Below are positions 20,056 through 29,018 of a DNA stretch of 64,000 bases, in pieces; positions within the stretch are counted from its first letter, which is position 1; every line of letters starts with the position of its first letter. Under the pieces are notes generated by a model. That model made no database searches. It saw only the letters and a program-made list of their open reading frames with translations, and was not told the DNA's origin. The stretch is from Prochlorococcus marinus str. MIT 9401. Its GTDB lineage: Bacteria > Cyanobacteriota > Cyanobacteriia > PCC-6307 > Cyanobiaceae. The position numbers and the translations under genes were made by a program. The stretch covers positions 372,001-436,000 of the forward strand of contig NZ_JNAR01000016.1 of NCBI RefSeq assembly GCF_000760095.1. Direction: 5' to 3'.

Positions 20056-21039
20056 TTGGCAAATAAAAAATTATTAATAACAGGTGCGAATGGATGTGTT
20101 GGCCAATATTTAATTGATTGGTTTTTGAAAAACACAAAATTCAGTCTTTATCTCATGGTAAGAGACAAAAGAAAGTTGCCAATCGCTGTTCAAGAAAATA
20201 AAAAAGTCAAGTTAATGGTGTGCGATATTAGGGAATCAAATAGGTATAAAAAGGAAATTAGTCAAATTAATTACCTAATACATACTGCTACAGCTTGGGG
20301 AGATCCAAAAAGAGCCTACGAAGTAAATATTAAAGCTTTTGAAGAATTACTAGAAATGTTTGATATTGAAAAGTTAGAAAAGATTATTTATTTTTCAACA
20401 GCTAGTATTCTTGATACCCAAACAGAATTAATGAGGGAATCATTGATTTATGGAACAGAGTACATTCAAACAAAATATAAATGTTTCCAGAGACTTAGAG
20501 AAAGCTCATTTGCAGAAAAAACATTCGCTGTTTTCCCTACTTTGGTTTTTGGAGGGAATCTTGGAAAAAAAAGTAAATATCCTGTAAGTTATTTAACTAG
20601 TGGATTAAAAGAAATTGGACAATGGCTTTGGTTAGCAAGATTTTTAAAACTCGATTCTAAATTTCACTTTATACACGCAAATGATATCGCCCAGATTTGC
20701 GGGTTTCTAATTATAAATCACAAACAAGAGCAATACAAAGGCTTTAGAAAATTTGTTCTAGGTCAGAAATTCATTTCAATTGATGATGCCATAATTACAC
20801 TTTTAAAAAGACATAATATGAGGAGATTTTTTGCGATACCGCTTACAAAAAAAATTCTAAAAATATTATTAAGAATTCTTCCCATCCAAACTACTCCTTG
20901 GGATAGCTTCAGTATCAAAAAATATGACTTTAATCATGTCCCCATCACTAATCCTGAGACTTTCAAACTTAAAAGTTATGCCAAGTCACTGAATGATATT
21001 TTAAGGTTATCAAAGTTACCAAGCTGTAATAACAATTAA
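20056..21039 (+). CDS. NAD-dependent epimerase/dehydratase (extended SDR)
   Basis: A 327-residue extended short-chain dehydrogenase. The nucleotide-binding motif is LLITGANGCVGQYL (TGxxGxxG) at the N-terminus. The family YxxxK is probably in YIQTKYKCFQR, which gives Y-I-Q-T-K near residue 135, preceded by the serine strand IIYFSTAS. Substrate is unknown; related proteins act on nucleotide sugars or on dihydroflavonol-like or cinnamoyl substrates. The start is a TTG at 20056, 8 bases after hemE, so it is probably translated from the hemE transcript. The C-terminus is lysine-rich and not diagnostic. Confidence 0.8.
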   Translation: MANKKLLITGANGCVGQYLIDWFLKNTKFSLYLMVRDKRKLPIAVQENKKVKLMVCDIRESNRYKKEISQINYLIHTATAWGDPKRAYEVNIKAFEELLEMFDIEKLEKIIYFSTASILDTQTELMRESLIYGTEYIQTKYKCFQRLRESSFAEKTFAVFPTLVFGGNLGKKSKYPVSYLTSGLKEIGQWLWLARFLKLDSKFHFIHANDIAQICGFLIINHKQEQYKGFRKFVLGQKFISIDDAIITLLKRHNMRRFFAIPLTKKILKILLRILPIQTTPWDSFSIKKYDFNHVPITNPETFKLKSYAKSLNDILRLSKLPSCNNN

Positions 21040-21055
21040 AATACTCACAGTTAGG

Positions 21056-21084
21056 TTACCAAAGCCTTGTAATATATATATAAA
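21056..21084 (+). promoter_or_regulatory. Candidate petE promoter
   Basis: TTACCA (21056-21061) and TATAAA (21079-21084) are separated by 17 bases, a plausible sigma-70 -35/-10 pair. Transcription would start near 21091, giving a leader of only about 10 bases. The surrounding run of TA repeats makes the exact -10 ambiguous. Confidence 0.35.
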
Positions 21085-21099
21085 TAAGCAAATTTAATT

Positions 21100-21450
21100 A
21101 TGTTTCGTTCAATCTTTGCAGGGTTATTTGCAATAGTTTTAACTCTAGGTCTAGGTATTTCGTCAGTTTCAGCTAAGACTGTTGAAGTAAAACTTGGAAC
21201 AGATGCTGGAATGCTTGCATTTGAACCAAGTACAGTAACTATTAGTGCTGGTGATACAGTTAAATTCGTCAATAATAAACTTGCCCCTCACAATGCTGTT
21301 TTCGATGGGCATGAGGAATTAAGTCATGCAGACCTAGCTTTTGCTCCAGGAGAGTCTTGGGAAGAAACTTTCGATACTGCTGGAACTTATGATTACTATT
21401 GCGAGCCACATAGAGGTGCTGGAATGGTAGGTAAAGTTATTGTTGAATAA
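21100..21450 (+). CDS. petE: Plastocyanin
   Basis: Soluble type I copper protein that carries electrons from cytochrome b6f to photosystem I in the thylakoid lumen. The signal peptide ends near residue 25 (SSVSA, then KTVEV). The copper ligands are His64 (APHNAVF), Cys101 (YYCEP), His104 (PHRG) and Met109 (AGMVG). The precursor is 116 residues, giving a mature protein of about 91, slightly shorter than the typical cyanobacterial form of 97-105. It stands as a single gene with its own A+T-rich promoter region. Confidence 0.97.
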   Translation: MFRSIFAGLFAIVLTLGLGISSVSAKTVEVKLGTDAGMLAFEPSTVTISAGDTVKFVNNKLAPHNAVFDGHEELSHADLAFAPGESWEETFDTAGTYDYYCEPHRGAGMVGKVIVE

Positions 21451-21513
21451 ATTTTCTTAATAGTTAAATCCTTTGATCTAAAATTTATAACGATCATTCC
21501 TAAATTTTGATTG

Positions 21514-24096
21514 ATGAAAATAGTTCCAAGCGAATTTTCAAATTTTGCTTGGAACTGTTTTATTTTTGCTAAAGAAAATGCTTATAAAAATTATCAACAG
21601 AACGTAGACTCTGATAATTTATTATTTGCTCTTATAAAAGAGGACAATGTTACAAAAAAGATCTTAAGTGAAAATAATGTAAATCTAAAAGATCTTGAGA
21701 GGCAAATAATTTCTTCATTAAATGCGAAGGCAAAAATGAAAAATAAACAAGATAATTTATATATTGGTGATACTCTTCACAAAATATTTTTGAGGGCGAA
21801 TGATATTAAAAATACTTTAAATGATGTAGTGATATCAACAGAACACTTAGTTTACGGTTTCACTTATGATAATAAATATGGATTTCAAATTTTAAATCAA
21901 AAAGGTATTCCAGAATTTCTTGAAATCATAAAGAAAATGAAGTCTGATCCAGCAGTAAAAAATGAATTTAATAGTTCTAATGAGTCTTTGGAAAAATATG
22001 GTATTGATTTAACTCAATCTGCACGAGATGGGATTTTAGATCCAGTTATTGGTAGGGATGAAGAAATTAGAAGAACAATTCAAATATTGAGCAGAAGAAC
22101 AAAAAATAATCCTGTTCTTATTGGAGAACCTGGGGTTGGCAAAACAGCCATTGTAGAAGGTTTAGCCCAAAGAATAATTAATGGCGATGTACCTTCTGCG
22201 CTACAAGATAGGAAACTAATTTCATTAGATATGGGTTCACTTTTAGCTGGAGCAAAATATCGTGGAGAATTTGAAGAAAGAATAAAAAATATTCTAAAGA
22301 AAGTGAAAGAATCAGACGGTAAGATTATTCTTTTTATTGATGAAATTCATACGGTAGTTGGTGCAGGCGCTAGTGGAGGTTCTTTAGATGCTAGCAACCT
22401 ATTAAAACCAATGCTTGCAAGAGGAGAACTTAGATGTATTGGTGCTACAACTATTAATGAACATAAACAAAATATAGAAAAGGATCCTGCTTTAGAACGA
22501 AGATTTCAAAAGATAAAAGTTGATGCTCCTTCAATAGATGATACTGTATCAATCTTAAGAGGATTGAGAGAAAGGTACGAAGTTCATCATAGTGTGAGGA
22601 TTTCTGATAATGCTCTAGTTGCTGCTGCAACCCTTAGCGAAAGATATATTAACGATAGATTTCTTCCTGACAAAGCAATAGATCTTGTCGATGAAGCAGC
22701 CTCAAGATTAAATATGGTCATAACTTCAAAACCCGAAGAAATTGATGAGATTGATCGAAAAGTTCTACAGTTTGAGATGGAAAAATTATCTTTAAAAAGA
22801 GAAACAGATGATTTTTCTATAGAAAGATTAAAAAAAATCAATAATGAACTTATATCCCTTAAAGATAAACAGTCAGAATTAGGCGCTCAATGGAAAAAAG
22901 AAAAAGATGAAATTGATGAGATTAGCACCATTAAAGAAGAAATTGAATCTGTTCAATTGCAAATAGATCAAGCCAAGAGGAGTTTTGACCTCAACAAAGC
23001 AGCAGAATTAGAATTTGGAACTTTAAATTCTTTACAAAAAAAATTGAAAGAAAAAAGTGAGTCCCTAGTTAATTACCAAAAAAATGGAGATACAAGTCTT
23101 TTAAGACAAGAGGTAACTTTTGATGATATTGCAGAAGTTGTCTCGAAGTGGACCTCTATTCCAGTACAGAACTTAAACCAGTCAGAAAAAGATAAACTCT
23201 TGAGTCTCGAATCAATCCTTAAAGAAAAAATTATTGGTCAAGATAATGCAATTAGGGCTGTTGCAGATTCCATTAAGAGATCAAGGACTGGTCTAAATGA
23301 TCCAAGCAAGCCATTAGCGAGTTTCCTCTTTTTAGGTCCAACTGGTGTTGGAAAAACAGAGCTAAGTAAAGTAACAGCCAAAATTATATTCGATTCAAAT
23401 TCTTCAATTACAAGACTGGATATGTCCGAATATATGGAAAAGCATTCAGTGAGCAAAATTATAGGTGCGCCTCCTGGATATTTAGGTTTCGAATCAGGCG
23501 GTCAACTAACTGAAGCTGTACGCAAAAATCCTTATTCATTGATACTTCTTGATGAAATAGAGAAAGCTCACAAAGATATTTTAGATATTCTCTTACAGGT
23601 TCTTGATGATGGAATCATTACTGATGGTCAAGGTCGTACAATAAATTTCAAAAATTCAATCATCGTTCTCACAAGTAATTTAGGAAGTCAATCAATAAAT
23701 GATTTATCAGTTAGAAAAGAAGATACAAATGAAATTAAAAAAGTTGTAGATAATGAAATTAAAAAATTTTTCAAGCCTGAGTTTTTAAATCGACTTGATG
23801 AAATAGTTATTTTTAATAATTTAGAATTAAATGACATAAAAGAAATTGCAAAAATCCAGCTTCAACATTTAGAAAAAAGACTTAACAAAAAAAACTTAAA
23901 ATTCAAAATTACGGATGAGGCAATTAACCAACTCGTCGAAAATAGTTTCGATCATGCCTATGGTGCAAGGCCTTTAAAAAGAATTATTCAAAAACAAATT
24001 GAGACAAAAATTTCCAATAATATATTGAATAATCATTATCTTAATAAAGACGAGATTAATATTCATCTGGTTAATGGAGAGATAATTGTTGATTAA
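21514..24096 (+). CDS. clpB: ClpB-type disaggregase ATPase
   Basis: Hsp100 chaperone that works with DnaK to solubilise aggregated proteins. A divergent Clp N domain (about residues 1-145) is followed by nucleotide-binding domain 1 with Walker A GEPGVGKT and Walker [10 protein letters not shown] full coiled-coil M domain (about residues 400-520) comes next, then nucleotide-binding domain 2 with [12 protein letters not shown] and [11 protein letters not shown], and the C-terminal [14 protein letters not shown]. The M domain separates it from ClpC and ClpA, and I see no ClpP-binding loop motif. A TTG at 21511 is also in frame, but the ATG at 21514 is the likelier start. The N domain is poorly conserved, so it may be a second ClpB paralogue rather than the main heat-shock copy. 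Confidence 0.92.
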   Translation: MKIVPSEFSNFAWNCFIFAKENAYKNYQQNVDSDNLLFALIKEDNVTKKILSENNVNLKDLERQIISSLNAKAKMKNKQDNLYIGDTLHKIFLRANDIKNTLNDVVISTEHLVYGFTYDNKYGFQILNQKGIPEFLEIIKKMKSDPAVKNEFNSSNESLEKYGIDLTQSARDGILDPVIGRDEEIRRTIQILSRRTKNNPVLIGEPGVGKTAIVEGLAQRIINGDVPSALQDRKLISLDMGSLLAGAKYRGEFEERIKNILKKVKESDGKIILFIDEIHTVVGAGASGGSLDASNLLKPMLARGELRCIGATTINEHKQNIEKDPALERRFQKIKVDAPSIDDTVSILRGLRERYEVHHSVRISDNALVAAATLSERYINDRFLPDKAIDLVDEAASRLNMVITSKPEEIDEIDRKVLQFEMEKLSLKRETDDFSIERLKKINNELISLKDKQSELGAQWKKEKDEIDEISTIKEEIESVQLQIDQAKRSFDLNKAAELEFGTLNSLQKKLKEKSESLVNYQKNGDTSLLRQEVTFDDIAEVVSKWTSIPVQNLNQSEKDKLLSLESILKEKIIGQDNAIRAVADSIKRSRTGLNDPSKPLASFLFLGPTGVGKTELSKVTAKIIFDSNSSITRLDMSEYMEKHSVSKIIGAPPGYLGFESGGQLTEAVRKNPYSLILLDEIEKAHKDILDILLQVLDDGIITDGQGRTINFKNSIIVLTSNLGSQSINDLSVRKEDTNEIKKVVDNEIKKFFKPEFLNRLDEIVIFNNLELNDIKEIAKIQLQHLEKRLNKKNLKFKITDEAINQLVENSFDHAYGARPLKRIIQKQIETKISNNILNNHYLNKDEINIHLVNGEIIVD

Positions 24097-24129
24097 AGAT
24101 CTAAATTAAAGAATCCTATATATATGACT

Positions 24130-24153
24130 TTAGATTTACTAACCTTAATCTAA
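24130..24153. terminator. Candidate shared terminator between clpB and the QueD-like gene
   Basis: TTAGATT (24130-24136) and AATCTAA (24147-24153) form 7-base inverted arms in the convergent gap, and the right arm overlaps the stop codon of the minus-strand gene. A short hairpin here could help end clpB transcripts. There is no strong U-tract. Confidence 0.35.
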
Positions 24154-24620
24154 GATTTGAACCAATCAGGAATTTCCTCATAACTTGCTTTATTCGATTT
24201 ATTTTCTTTCGATTCTGTTTTCCAACAACATGTTCTGCCCTTATCCTTATCCTGTAAGTATTCATTAGCCCATCTCCAAATTAATTCAGAGGTGAACTCC
24301 ATTCCCACGTTATCCATAATTCTCAGATCTAAAGCATCTAAATCATGTAAATTTTCCCAGTAATTCAGCAAAGGGTCATCTTTATTTATTAAAAAAGTAT
24401 GGTCAAATTGCTCCTTTAGTCTATTTTCTAGGGGCTTTAGACTTGAAAAATCAACAACAAAACCATTTAGGTCTAATTTTTTTGCAGTGAACCAAAAGGT
24501 GAATGATCTTGAATATCCATGCACAAATCGGCAGTGGCCTTCATGTCGCCATTGCCGATGTGAACAGGGAAAATCCTCGTAACTTTTGCTGCATGAAAAT
24601 TTTAGAGAATGAATATACAT
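24150..24620 (-). CDS. 6-carboxy-tetrahydropterin synthase / QueD-like protein with altered metal site
   Basis: A member of the 6-pyruvoyl-tetrahydropterin synthase/QueD superfamily, which acts on dihydroneopterin triphosphate. Visible family parts are the first histidine in CSHRQWRHEGHC (His21), the cysteine Cys30, the segment GFVVDFSSLKPLE, the DHTFLIN catalytic Asp-His region and GMEFTSELIWRW near the C-terminus. The usual zinc-ligand pair HGH is here His34-Gly-Tyr36, so one ligand is replaced. The Lys/Ser-rich tail beyond about residue 130 is unlike QueD. I prefer the ATG at 24620 over an in-frame TTG at 24623. Function may differ from queuosine synthesis. It is divergent from hisIE. Confidence 0.75.
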   Translation of the reverse strand: MYIHSLKFSCSKSYEDFPCSHRQWRHEGHCRFVHGYSRSFTFWFTAKKLDLNGFVVDFSSLKPLENRLKEQFDHTFLINKDDPLLNYWENLHDLDALDLRIMDNVGMEFTSELIWRWANEYLQDKDKGRTCCWKTESKENKSNKASYEEIPDWFKS

Positions 24621-24683
24621 CAATTAACTGTTAGGATAATTTTTAATAAAACACATTGAGCAGGATTTAACATAACGAACATA

Positions 24684-25343
24684 ATGACTTATTCAACCAA
24701 TTTTTCGATAGAGGATCTACGCTTTGATAATTATGGATTAATCCCTGCAATAGCACAAGATTGGCTTGACGGATCAATTCTTATGCTTGCTTGGATGAAC
24801 AAAGAATCTTTAACAATGACACTTGAGACCAAAAACGTACATTATTGGAGTAGATCAAGATCCGAAATTTGGAGAAAAGGAGCTACAAGTGGAAGTACCC
24901 AAATACTTAAGGAGATAAGATTCGACTGCGATAATGATGCACTAATCCTTTTGATTGAACAAAATGGTTCAGGTGCATGTCATACTGGGGAAAAAAGTTG
25001 TTTTTTCAACGAAATACAAATTAATCAAATTGATAAAAAAGAGAAAAAAACAACTCCCTTCTCAAATATTTGCTCTGAATTATTCAATACAATTAACGAA
25101 AGATCAATAAATCCATCAGAAAAAAGTTACACAAATCATTTATTAACAAAAGGCAGTAATACTATTTTGAAAAAAATAGGAGAGGAATCTGCAGAATTTA
25201 TAATGGCTTGCAAGGATAATGATAAAAATTCAATCTCAAATGAAGCTGCTGATTTAATTTTTCATCTACAAGTAGCCCTTATGCATAAAGGCGTTGACTG
25301 GAGAGATGTACTTGCTGTTCTAGAATCAAGAAGAAAAAAATAA
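24684..25343 (+). CDS. hisI: Bifunctional phosphoribosyl-AMP cyclohydrolase / phosphoribosyl-ATP pyrophosphatase
   Basis: Catalyses the second and third steps of histidine synthesis. The N-terminal HisI domain (residues about 1-115) has MLAWMNKESL, VHYWSRSRSEIWRKGATSG and the zinc-binding CHTGEKSCFF. The C-terminal HisE domain (about 120-219) has SYTNHLLTKG, KKIGEESAEFIMA and EAADLIFHLQVAL. Length 219 is normal for the fused HisIE form. hisG lies elsewhere in this window (39975-40613), so the pathway is scattered. Confidence 0.96.
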   Translation: MTYSTNFSIEDLRFDNYGLIPAIAQDWLDGSILMLAWMNKESLTMTLETKNVHYWSRSRSEIWRKGATSGSTQILKEIRFDCDNDALILLIEQNGSGACHTGEKSCFFNEIQINQIDKKEKKTTPFSNICSELFNTINERSINPSEKSYTNHLLTKGSNTILKKIGEESAEFIMACKDNDKNSISNEAADLIFHLQVALMHKGVDWRDVLAVLESRRKK

Positions 25344-25408
25344 AATTTAAAATTTAAACTCCATAACCTAAAAATTTTAAAAAAGTTGTTTTAACTAACT
25401 AATTAATA

Positions 25409-25437
25409 ATTATTAATTAATTATTAATTAATTATTA
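25409..25437. repeat. 11-bp A+T tandem repeat upstream of the sigma factor gene
   Basis: The unit ATTATTAATTA occurs twice in full (25409-25419 and 25420-25430) and continues for 7 more bases. It sits in the 153-base gap between hisI and the sigma factor gene, about 60 bases before the GTG start. One period is close to one helical turn, so phased bending is possible. The rest of the gap shows no gene. Confidence 0.6.
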
Positions 25438-25496
25438 CATGTATGGCTTATTACTGAATTGATTATAAGTTAAATATATCAACAATGAGGTAAATC

Positions 25497-26420
25497 GTGA
25501 GTTCATTAAGCGATTTTCTTGGTGAAATAGGGCGTCATCAACTTTTGACTCCCGAAAGAGAACTCACAATGGGCAGAAAAGTCCAAGAAATGGTTGTGCT
25601 TGTTAATAGATGTCAAGAGGCGGGGGGAAAAGGCCCTGCTTGTGAATATTCCGAAGCTGAAAGAAAAAAGATCAAAATTGGTGAAAAAGCTAAAAACGAG
25701 ATGATAACAGCCAACTTAAGACTAGTTGTCAACCTTGCTAAGAGATACCAAGGGAAGGGATTAGAATTACTGGACTTGATTCAGGAGGGAACATTAGGTC
25801 TTACAAGGGCCGTAGAGAAATATGATCCCTCTAGAGGACATAGATTTTCTACCTATGCTTATTGGTGGATTAGGCAAGGTTTAAATAGAGCATTGTCAAC
25901 TCAAAGTAGAACGATAAGGATACCTGTTAACATTAATGAAAAACTTACAAAACTAAGATCAGCAAAATCAAAGCTTATGCAACTTAAAGGTATTCCACCT
26001 AATAGTGATGAGCTAGCTGAAGAAATGAAAATAACCAAAGAGGAAATTGACGAACTCCTTTCTTGTGAATTGAGAAGCATTACTGTAAGTCTCCAAGGTA
26101 CTGTTAAATCAAAATCAGATCCGTCCGAGTTAGTTGATATTCTTCCAAGTGATCAGACCCCTCCAATGGAATTAGCCGAATTAGCCGAAAGGACAGCCTC
26201 GGCTTGGAAGTTATTAGATAAAGCAAATTTAACTGAGAAAGAGAGAAAGATAGTAAGCCTAAGATTTGGTTTAGACGGCTCGAATGAATGGAGAACTTTA
26301 GCTGAAGTTGCAAGACATATGAGTTGTAGCAGGGAATATTGCCGACAAGTTGTTCAACGTGCTTTAAGAAAACTTAGAAAAGCAGGAATACAAAATGGAT
26401 TAGTTGATAGTATTAGCTAA
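25497..26420 (+). CDS. RNA polymerase sigma factor, sigma-70 group 2
   Basis: Alternative sigma factor of the group 2 type found in all cyanobacteria. Region 1.2 is the N-terminal SDFLGEIGRHQLLTPERE. Region 2 contains NLRLVVNLAKRYQGKGLELLDLIQEG and the -10 recognition helix RFSTYAYWWIRQGLNRAL, and region 4 has the helix-turn-helix WRTLAEVARHMSCSREYCRQV. It lacks region 1.1, unlike the primary factor. A cysteine-bearing insert near residues 37-60 (RCQEAGGKGPACEYSEAE) separates regions 1.2 and 2.1, as in marine picocyanobacterial homologues. The start is GTG at 25497. The upstream gap carries A+T tandem repeats and an ATAAGTT heptamer at 25465. Which group 2 subtype it is cannot be settled by eye. 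Confidence 0.93.
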   Translation: MSSLSDFLGEIGRHQLLTPERELTMGRKVQEMVVLVNRCQEAGGKGPACEYSEAERKKIKIGEKAKNEMITANLRLVVNLAKRYQGKGLELLDLIQEGTLGLTRAVEKYDPSRGHRFSTYAYWWIRQGLNRALSTQSRTIRIPVNINEKLTKLRSAKSKLMQLKGIPPNSDELAEEMKITKEEIDELLSCELRSITVSLQGTVKSKSDPSELVDILPSDQTPPMELAELAERTASAWKLLDKANLTEKERKIVSLRFGLDGSNEWRTLAEVARHMSCSREYCRQVVQRALRKLRKAGIQNGLVDSIS

Positions 26421-26457
26421 AAATTCCATTAAAAATATTTAAATTTCATTTATAGGG

Positions 26458-26826
26458 ATGAAAGAGAATTACAAAAACCAAGAAAAAATCTATGATGCTG
26501 AAGTTTTAGAGAGTTCAACATTTGATGAAAATATCATTATCAAGATTCTTATTAAAGCTGGAAGAACAATTGCAAAGCCTGCGTTAGAAGTTTTGGAGAT
26601 GGCTTTAGATCCTTATACTCCAGCACAAGTAAGAGTTTCATTAATGGCTGCGCTAGCCTATTTAATTATGCCATTTGATCTTTTCCCTGACTTCATGCCT
26701 TTAGTTGGTTTTAGTGATGATTTTGTGGCCCTCACAGCAGTACTCAGTATATGGGGTAAATACATGACACCCTCAATAAGAGCAAGAGCAGAGAATAAGC
26801 TTAATAAGATATTTCCTTTTTATTGA
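26458..26826 (+). CDS. YkvA-family (DUF1232) membrane protein
   Basis: A 122-residue protein with the DUF1232 core YLIMPFDLFPDFMPLVGFSDDFVAL, in which two short hydrophobic helices flank the conserved P-x-D-x-x-P-D motif. It probably lies in the inner membrane; function is unknown in all known members. The N-terminal 35 residues are polar. Its TGA stop is directly followed by the ATG of the next gene, without a single spacer base, so translational coupling is likely. Confidence 0.82.
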   Translation: MKENYKNQEKIYDAEVLESSTFDENIIIKILIKAGRTIAKPALEVLEMALDPYTPAQVRVSLMAALAYLIMPFDLFPDFMPLVGFSDDFVALTAVLSIWGKYMTPSIRARAENKLNKIFPFY

Positions 26827-27147
26827 ATGAGTAAATTATCTATACAGGAAGAAAAAGAACTCGTCTCCTTCATGAAAGATTGGTTAAAATCTCATGGATT
26901 TACCCAGAAAGACTTAGCAAATGAATTAGGTGTTAAATCGAGCAGAACCTCTGAGATAATTCTCAAAATTAAAGAACTATATAAAAAAGGCGGCATGTTC
27001 AATATTGCAAAAAATCTTATAAAGATTGAGCAAAAATGGTTAAAAAATATCAAAAACGATTATCAAGAAACGAAACAAGCACCACCATATAATCAACTAG
27101 ATATCGATTCATTAGTAAACCAGATTAATCTAGATACGAGTGAATAA
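26827..27147 (+). CDS. Small helix-turn-helix protein
   Basis: A 106-residue basic protein. Residues about 15-50 (FMKDWLKSHGFTQKDLANELGVKSSRTSEIILKI) read as an XRE/Cro-like helix-turn-helix with the typical 'FTQKDLAxxLGVxxSRxSEI' pattern. The rest is helical and polar. It begins immediately after the YkvA-like stop and is followed by a 194-base A+T-rich non-coding gap. A transcriptional regulator is the simplest reading; its target is unknown, though the nearby sigma factor and YkvA-like genes are co-oriented. Confidence 0.65.
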   Translation: MSKLSIQEEKELVSFMKDWLKSHGFTQKDLANELGVKSSRTSEIILKIKELYKKGGMFNIAKNLIKIEQKWLKNIKNDYQETKQAPPYNQLDIDSLVNQINLDTSE

Positions 27148-27341
27148 ATATTATTTAAAATTTCGTATTTTTAATTAAAAATAATATATCTTCTTAAAAC
27201 TAAGCTTTAAATAAATAATTTTTAAACTCTTAAATATAATAAATAATTAAATTATTAAAGCAAAAAAAATATTTATTTTCATTTAAATTAATTCTTTTTC
27301 AATTAATAGTTATTAATTAATAAATTTACCGCAAATCATAT
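27148..27341. other. Very A+T-rich convergent intergenic gap with an 18-bp palindrome
   Basis: All six frames are full of stops and no RNA gene is apparent. The sequence TATTTTTAATTAAAAATA at 27166-27183 is a perfect 18-base palindrome, 19 bases after the end of the HTH gene, and could serve as a transcript end for it. Further TTAATTAA-type runs lie at 27301-27322. The gap separates two convergent genes, so a two-way terminator is expected here. Confidence 0.5.
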
Positions 27342-27611
27342 TTAAAAAGCCTGAATCCAGGGATATATCTCATAATTAATCCATATACCTTTTTCCCAAT
27401 ATATATCTTTCTCAATAAGATCTTGCAACTCGTTTAAATCATTAGCATTAAAAATTCCAAACAAATATTTGGTACATTTTGTGGGCCCTAATGTAACTAA
27501 AATATCGCGTTCTTTTAAGTTTTTAAGTCTATTAAGATGTTGTTCACGAAATGGTTCCCTTTTATTAATTGCATCTTCACAGTATCTTCCAAAAACTACA
27601 AACTTTTCCAT
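27342..27611 (-). CDS. YciI-like (YCII-related) protein
   Basis: An 89-residue alpha/beta-barrel-type protein. FVVFGRYCEDAINKREPFREQHL at the N-terminus and ILVTLGPT later match the YciI/YCII domain, whose members are small putative enzymes or dimerisation domains with a conserved His (in REQHL) and Asp. I place the start at the ATG at 27611 because the preceding 15 in-frame codons (from 27656) are hydrophobic, A+T-driven and precede the conserved domain start. It is divergent from the AbrB gene, and the two share a 97-base gap with a central palindrome. Confidence 0.8.
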   Translation of the reverse strand: MEKFVVFGRYCEDAINKREPFREQHLNRLKNLKERDILVTLGPTKCTKYLFGIFNANDLNELQDLIEKDIYWEKGIWINYEIYPWIQAF

Positions 27612-27650
27612 TTTTAAATATAAATAATAGAATAAATATATACTAAATAA

Positions 27651-27669
27651 TTGCATGTATTACACGCAA
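27651..27669. promoter_or_regulatory. 19-bp near-perfect palindrome midway between yciI-like and cyAbrB genes
   Basis: TTGCATGTATTACACGCAA has arms matching at 8 of 9 positions around a central T at 27660. That centre is exactly midway between the two ATG codons (27611 and 27709), about 40 bases from each. It is an obvious candidate operator for a dimeric regulator controlling both genes. It is more G+C-rich than its surroundings. Confidence 0.55.
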
Positions 27670-27708
27670 ATTGCTATGTTATTTAATACAACTTCCTTTT
27701 AATTAATT

Positions 27709-28065
27709 ATGCTAACTGGTAGCGATCTCCTAGCAAAAGTTAAAGAACTTGGTGAGGTTAGCAAATCTGACCTAGTTCGCGCCTGTGGATATGTTTCCAC
27801 GAAGAAAAATGGAGGTGAACGCTTAAACTTTACCGCATTTTATGAAGCACTTTTAGAAGCAAAAGGGGTTAATCTTGGTGATTCTAGAGTTGCAGGTATT
27901 GGGAAAGGTGGAAGAAAACTTAGTTATATAGCTACAGTTCAAGGCAACGGAAATCTTCTAATTGGGAAAGCATATACAGCACTTCTTGATTTAAAAGCAG
28001 GTGATGAATTCGAAATTAAGCTGGGAAGAAAACAAATCAGATTATTACCTACAGAAGAATCTTAA
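27709..28065 (+). CDS. Cyanobacterial AbrB-family transcriptional regulator (cyAbrB)
   Basis: A 118-residue DNA-binding protein of the cyanobacteria-specific cyAbrB group, whose members set carbon/nitrogen balance and inorganic carbon gene expression. The N-terminal KVKELGEVSKSDLVRACGYVSTKKNGGERLNF is typical, and unusually for AbrB proteins the DNA-binding swapped-hairpin domain is C-terminal (about residues 68-112, GNLLIGKAYTALLDLKAGDEFEIKLGRKQIRLL). The full length matches. Given its known link with carbon genes in other cyanobacteria, the carboxysome operon in this window is a possible target, by inference only. A 19-bp palindrome lies upstream. Confidence 0.88.
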   Translation: MLTGSDLLAKVKELGEVSKSDLVRACGYVSTKKNGGERLNFTAFYEALLEAKGVNLGDSRVAGIGKGGRKLSYIATVQGNGNLLIGKAYTALLDLKAGDEFEIKLGRKQIRLLPTEES

Positions 28066-28147
28066 GGACAACAAAAATAAATTAGTTATACCGTTTTTAA
28101 TTATTTTTTTATAATTGATTCTTTTTATTTATGAATTATCTTTGTAC

Positions 28148-28990
28148 TTATTTTTTTTGATCAGCAGCTAAACGCATTTCTCTACAAAATTTACCGACAT
28201 GATCGACAACATCTTTTTCACTTGAACTAGATATTCGTTTTACAAATGCACTCCCAATAATTACTCCATCTGCTCCCCACTCACGAACTTTATTAACATG
28301 TTCTGGAGTGGATATGCCAAAACCAACTGCAATTGGATTGCTATTTAAATCTTTTAATTTCGCAATAAGATTTTCTACTCTATTTTCCATTTTGTTTCTC
28401 TCACCAGTTACACCTGTAACACTTACTAAATAAGTAAAGCCTTTTGTATGATTTGATATTTGTTTCATCCTCTCAAAAGGAGTAGTTGGAGCTACCAATA
28501 AAATTAAGTCCAGAGAATGGTTACTAACTACTTTAGAAAATTTATAAGCTTCCTCTAAAGGGAGATCAGGAACTATTAGGCCAGAAACTCCAGCATTAGA
28601 TACCATCTCACAAAACTTTTCAAAGCCAAAACATAGTAGTGGATTTAAGTAAGAGAAAAGGATGATGGGAATATTTAATTTACCTTTTAAAGACTCTAAA
28701 AGTTTAACTACTTTTCTTAGGCTAGTACCTGACTTTAAGGCGCGAGAGGCCGCCAATTGAATAACAGGTCCGTCTGCAAGTGGGTCACTGTAAGGGATAC
28801 CTAATTCAATAAGGTCAGCTCCATTTTCTTGTAATTTTAATAAGATCTCAGACGTCATTTCAATATTCGGATCCCCAGCCATTATGAAAGGCATCAAAGC
28901 TAATTTTTTATTATTTTTTAACTCACAAAAAATCTGATCTATCTTAGATAAAGATTCGTTTTTAGTAATTTTCATTTTGTTATCTTTCAT
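28148..28990 (-). CDS. trpA: Tryptophan synthase alpha chain
   Basis: Cleaves indole-3-glycerol phosphate to indole and glyceraldehyde-3-phosphate, with TrpB. The family signature LIELGIPYSDPLADGP near residue 55 holds the catalytic Glu and Asp, and LMPFIMAGDPN precedes it. GVSGLIVPDLPLEE and GFTYLVSVTGVTGER are the later phosphate-site strands. Its 280 residues are normal. It is the last gene of a minus-strand group after ndhL and the DUF3007 gene; trpF is far away at 59071. A 28-base gap separates it from the DUF3007 gene. Confidence 0.97.
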   Translation of the reverse strand: MKDNKMKITKNESLSKIDQIFCELKNNKKLALMPFIMAGDPNIEMTSEILLKLQENGADLIELGIPYSDPLADGPVIQLAASRALKSGTSLRKVVKLLESLKGKLNIPIILFSYLNPLLCFGFEKFCEMVSNAGVSGLIVPDLPLEEAYKFSKVVSNHSLDLILLVAPTTPFERMKQISNHTKGFTYLVSVTGVTGERNKMENRVENLIAKLKDLNSNPIAVGFGISTPEHVNKVREWGADGVIIGSAFVKRISSSSEKDVVDHVGKFCREMRLAADQKK

Positions 28991-29018
28991 GATTTTTAGA
29001 TATTTTTCTATGAAAAAT

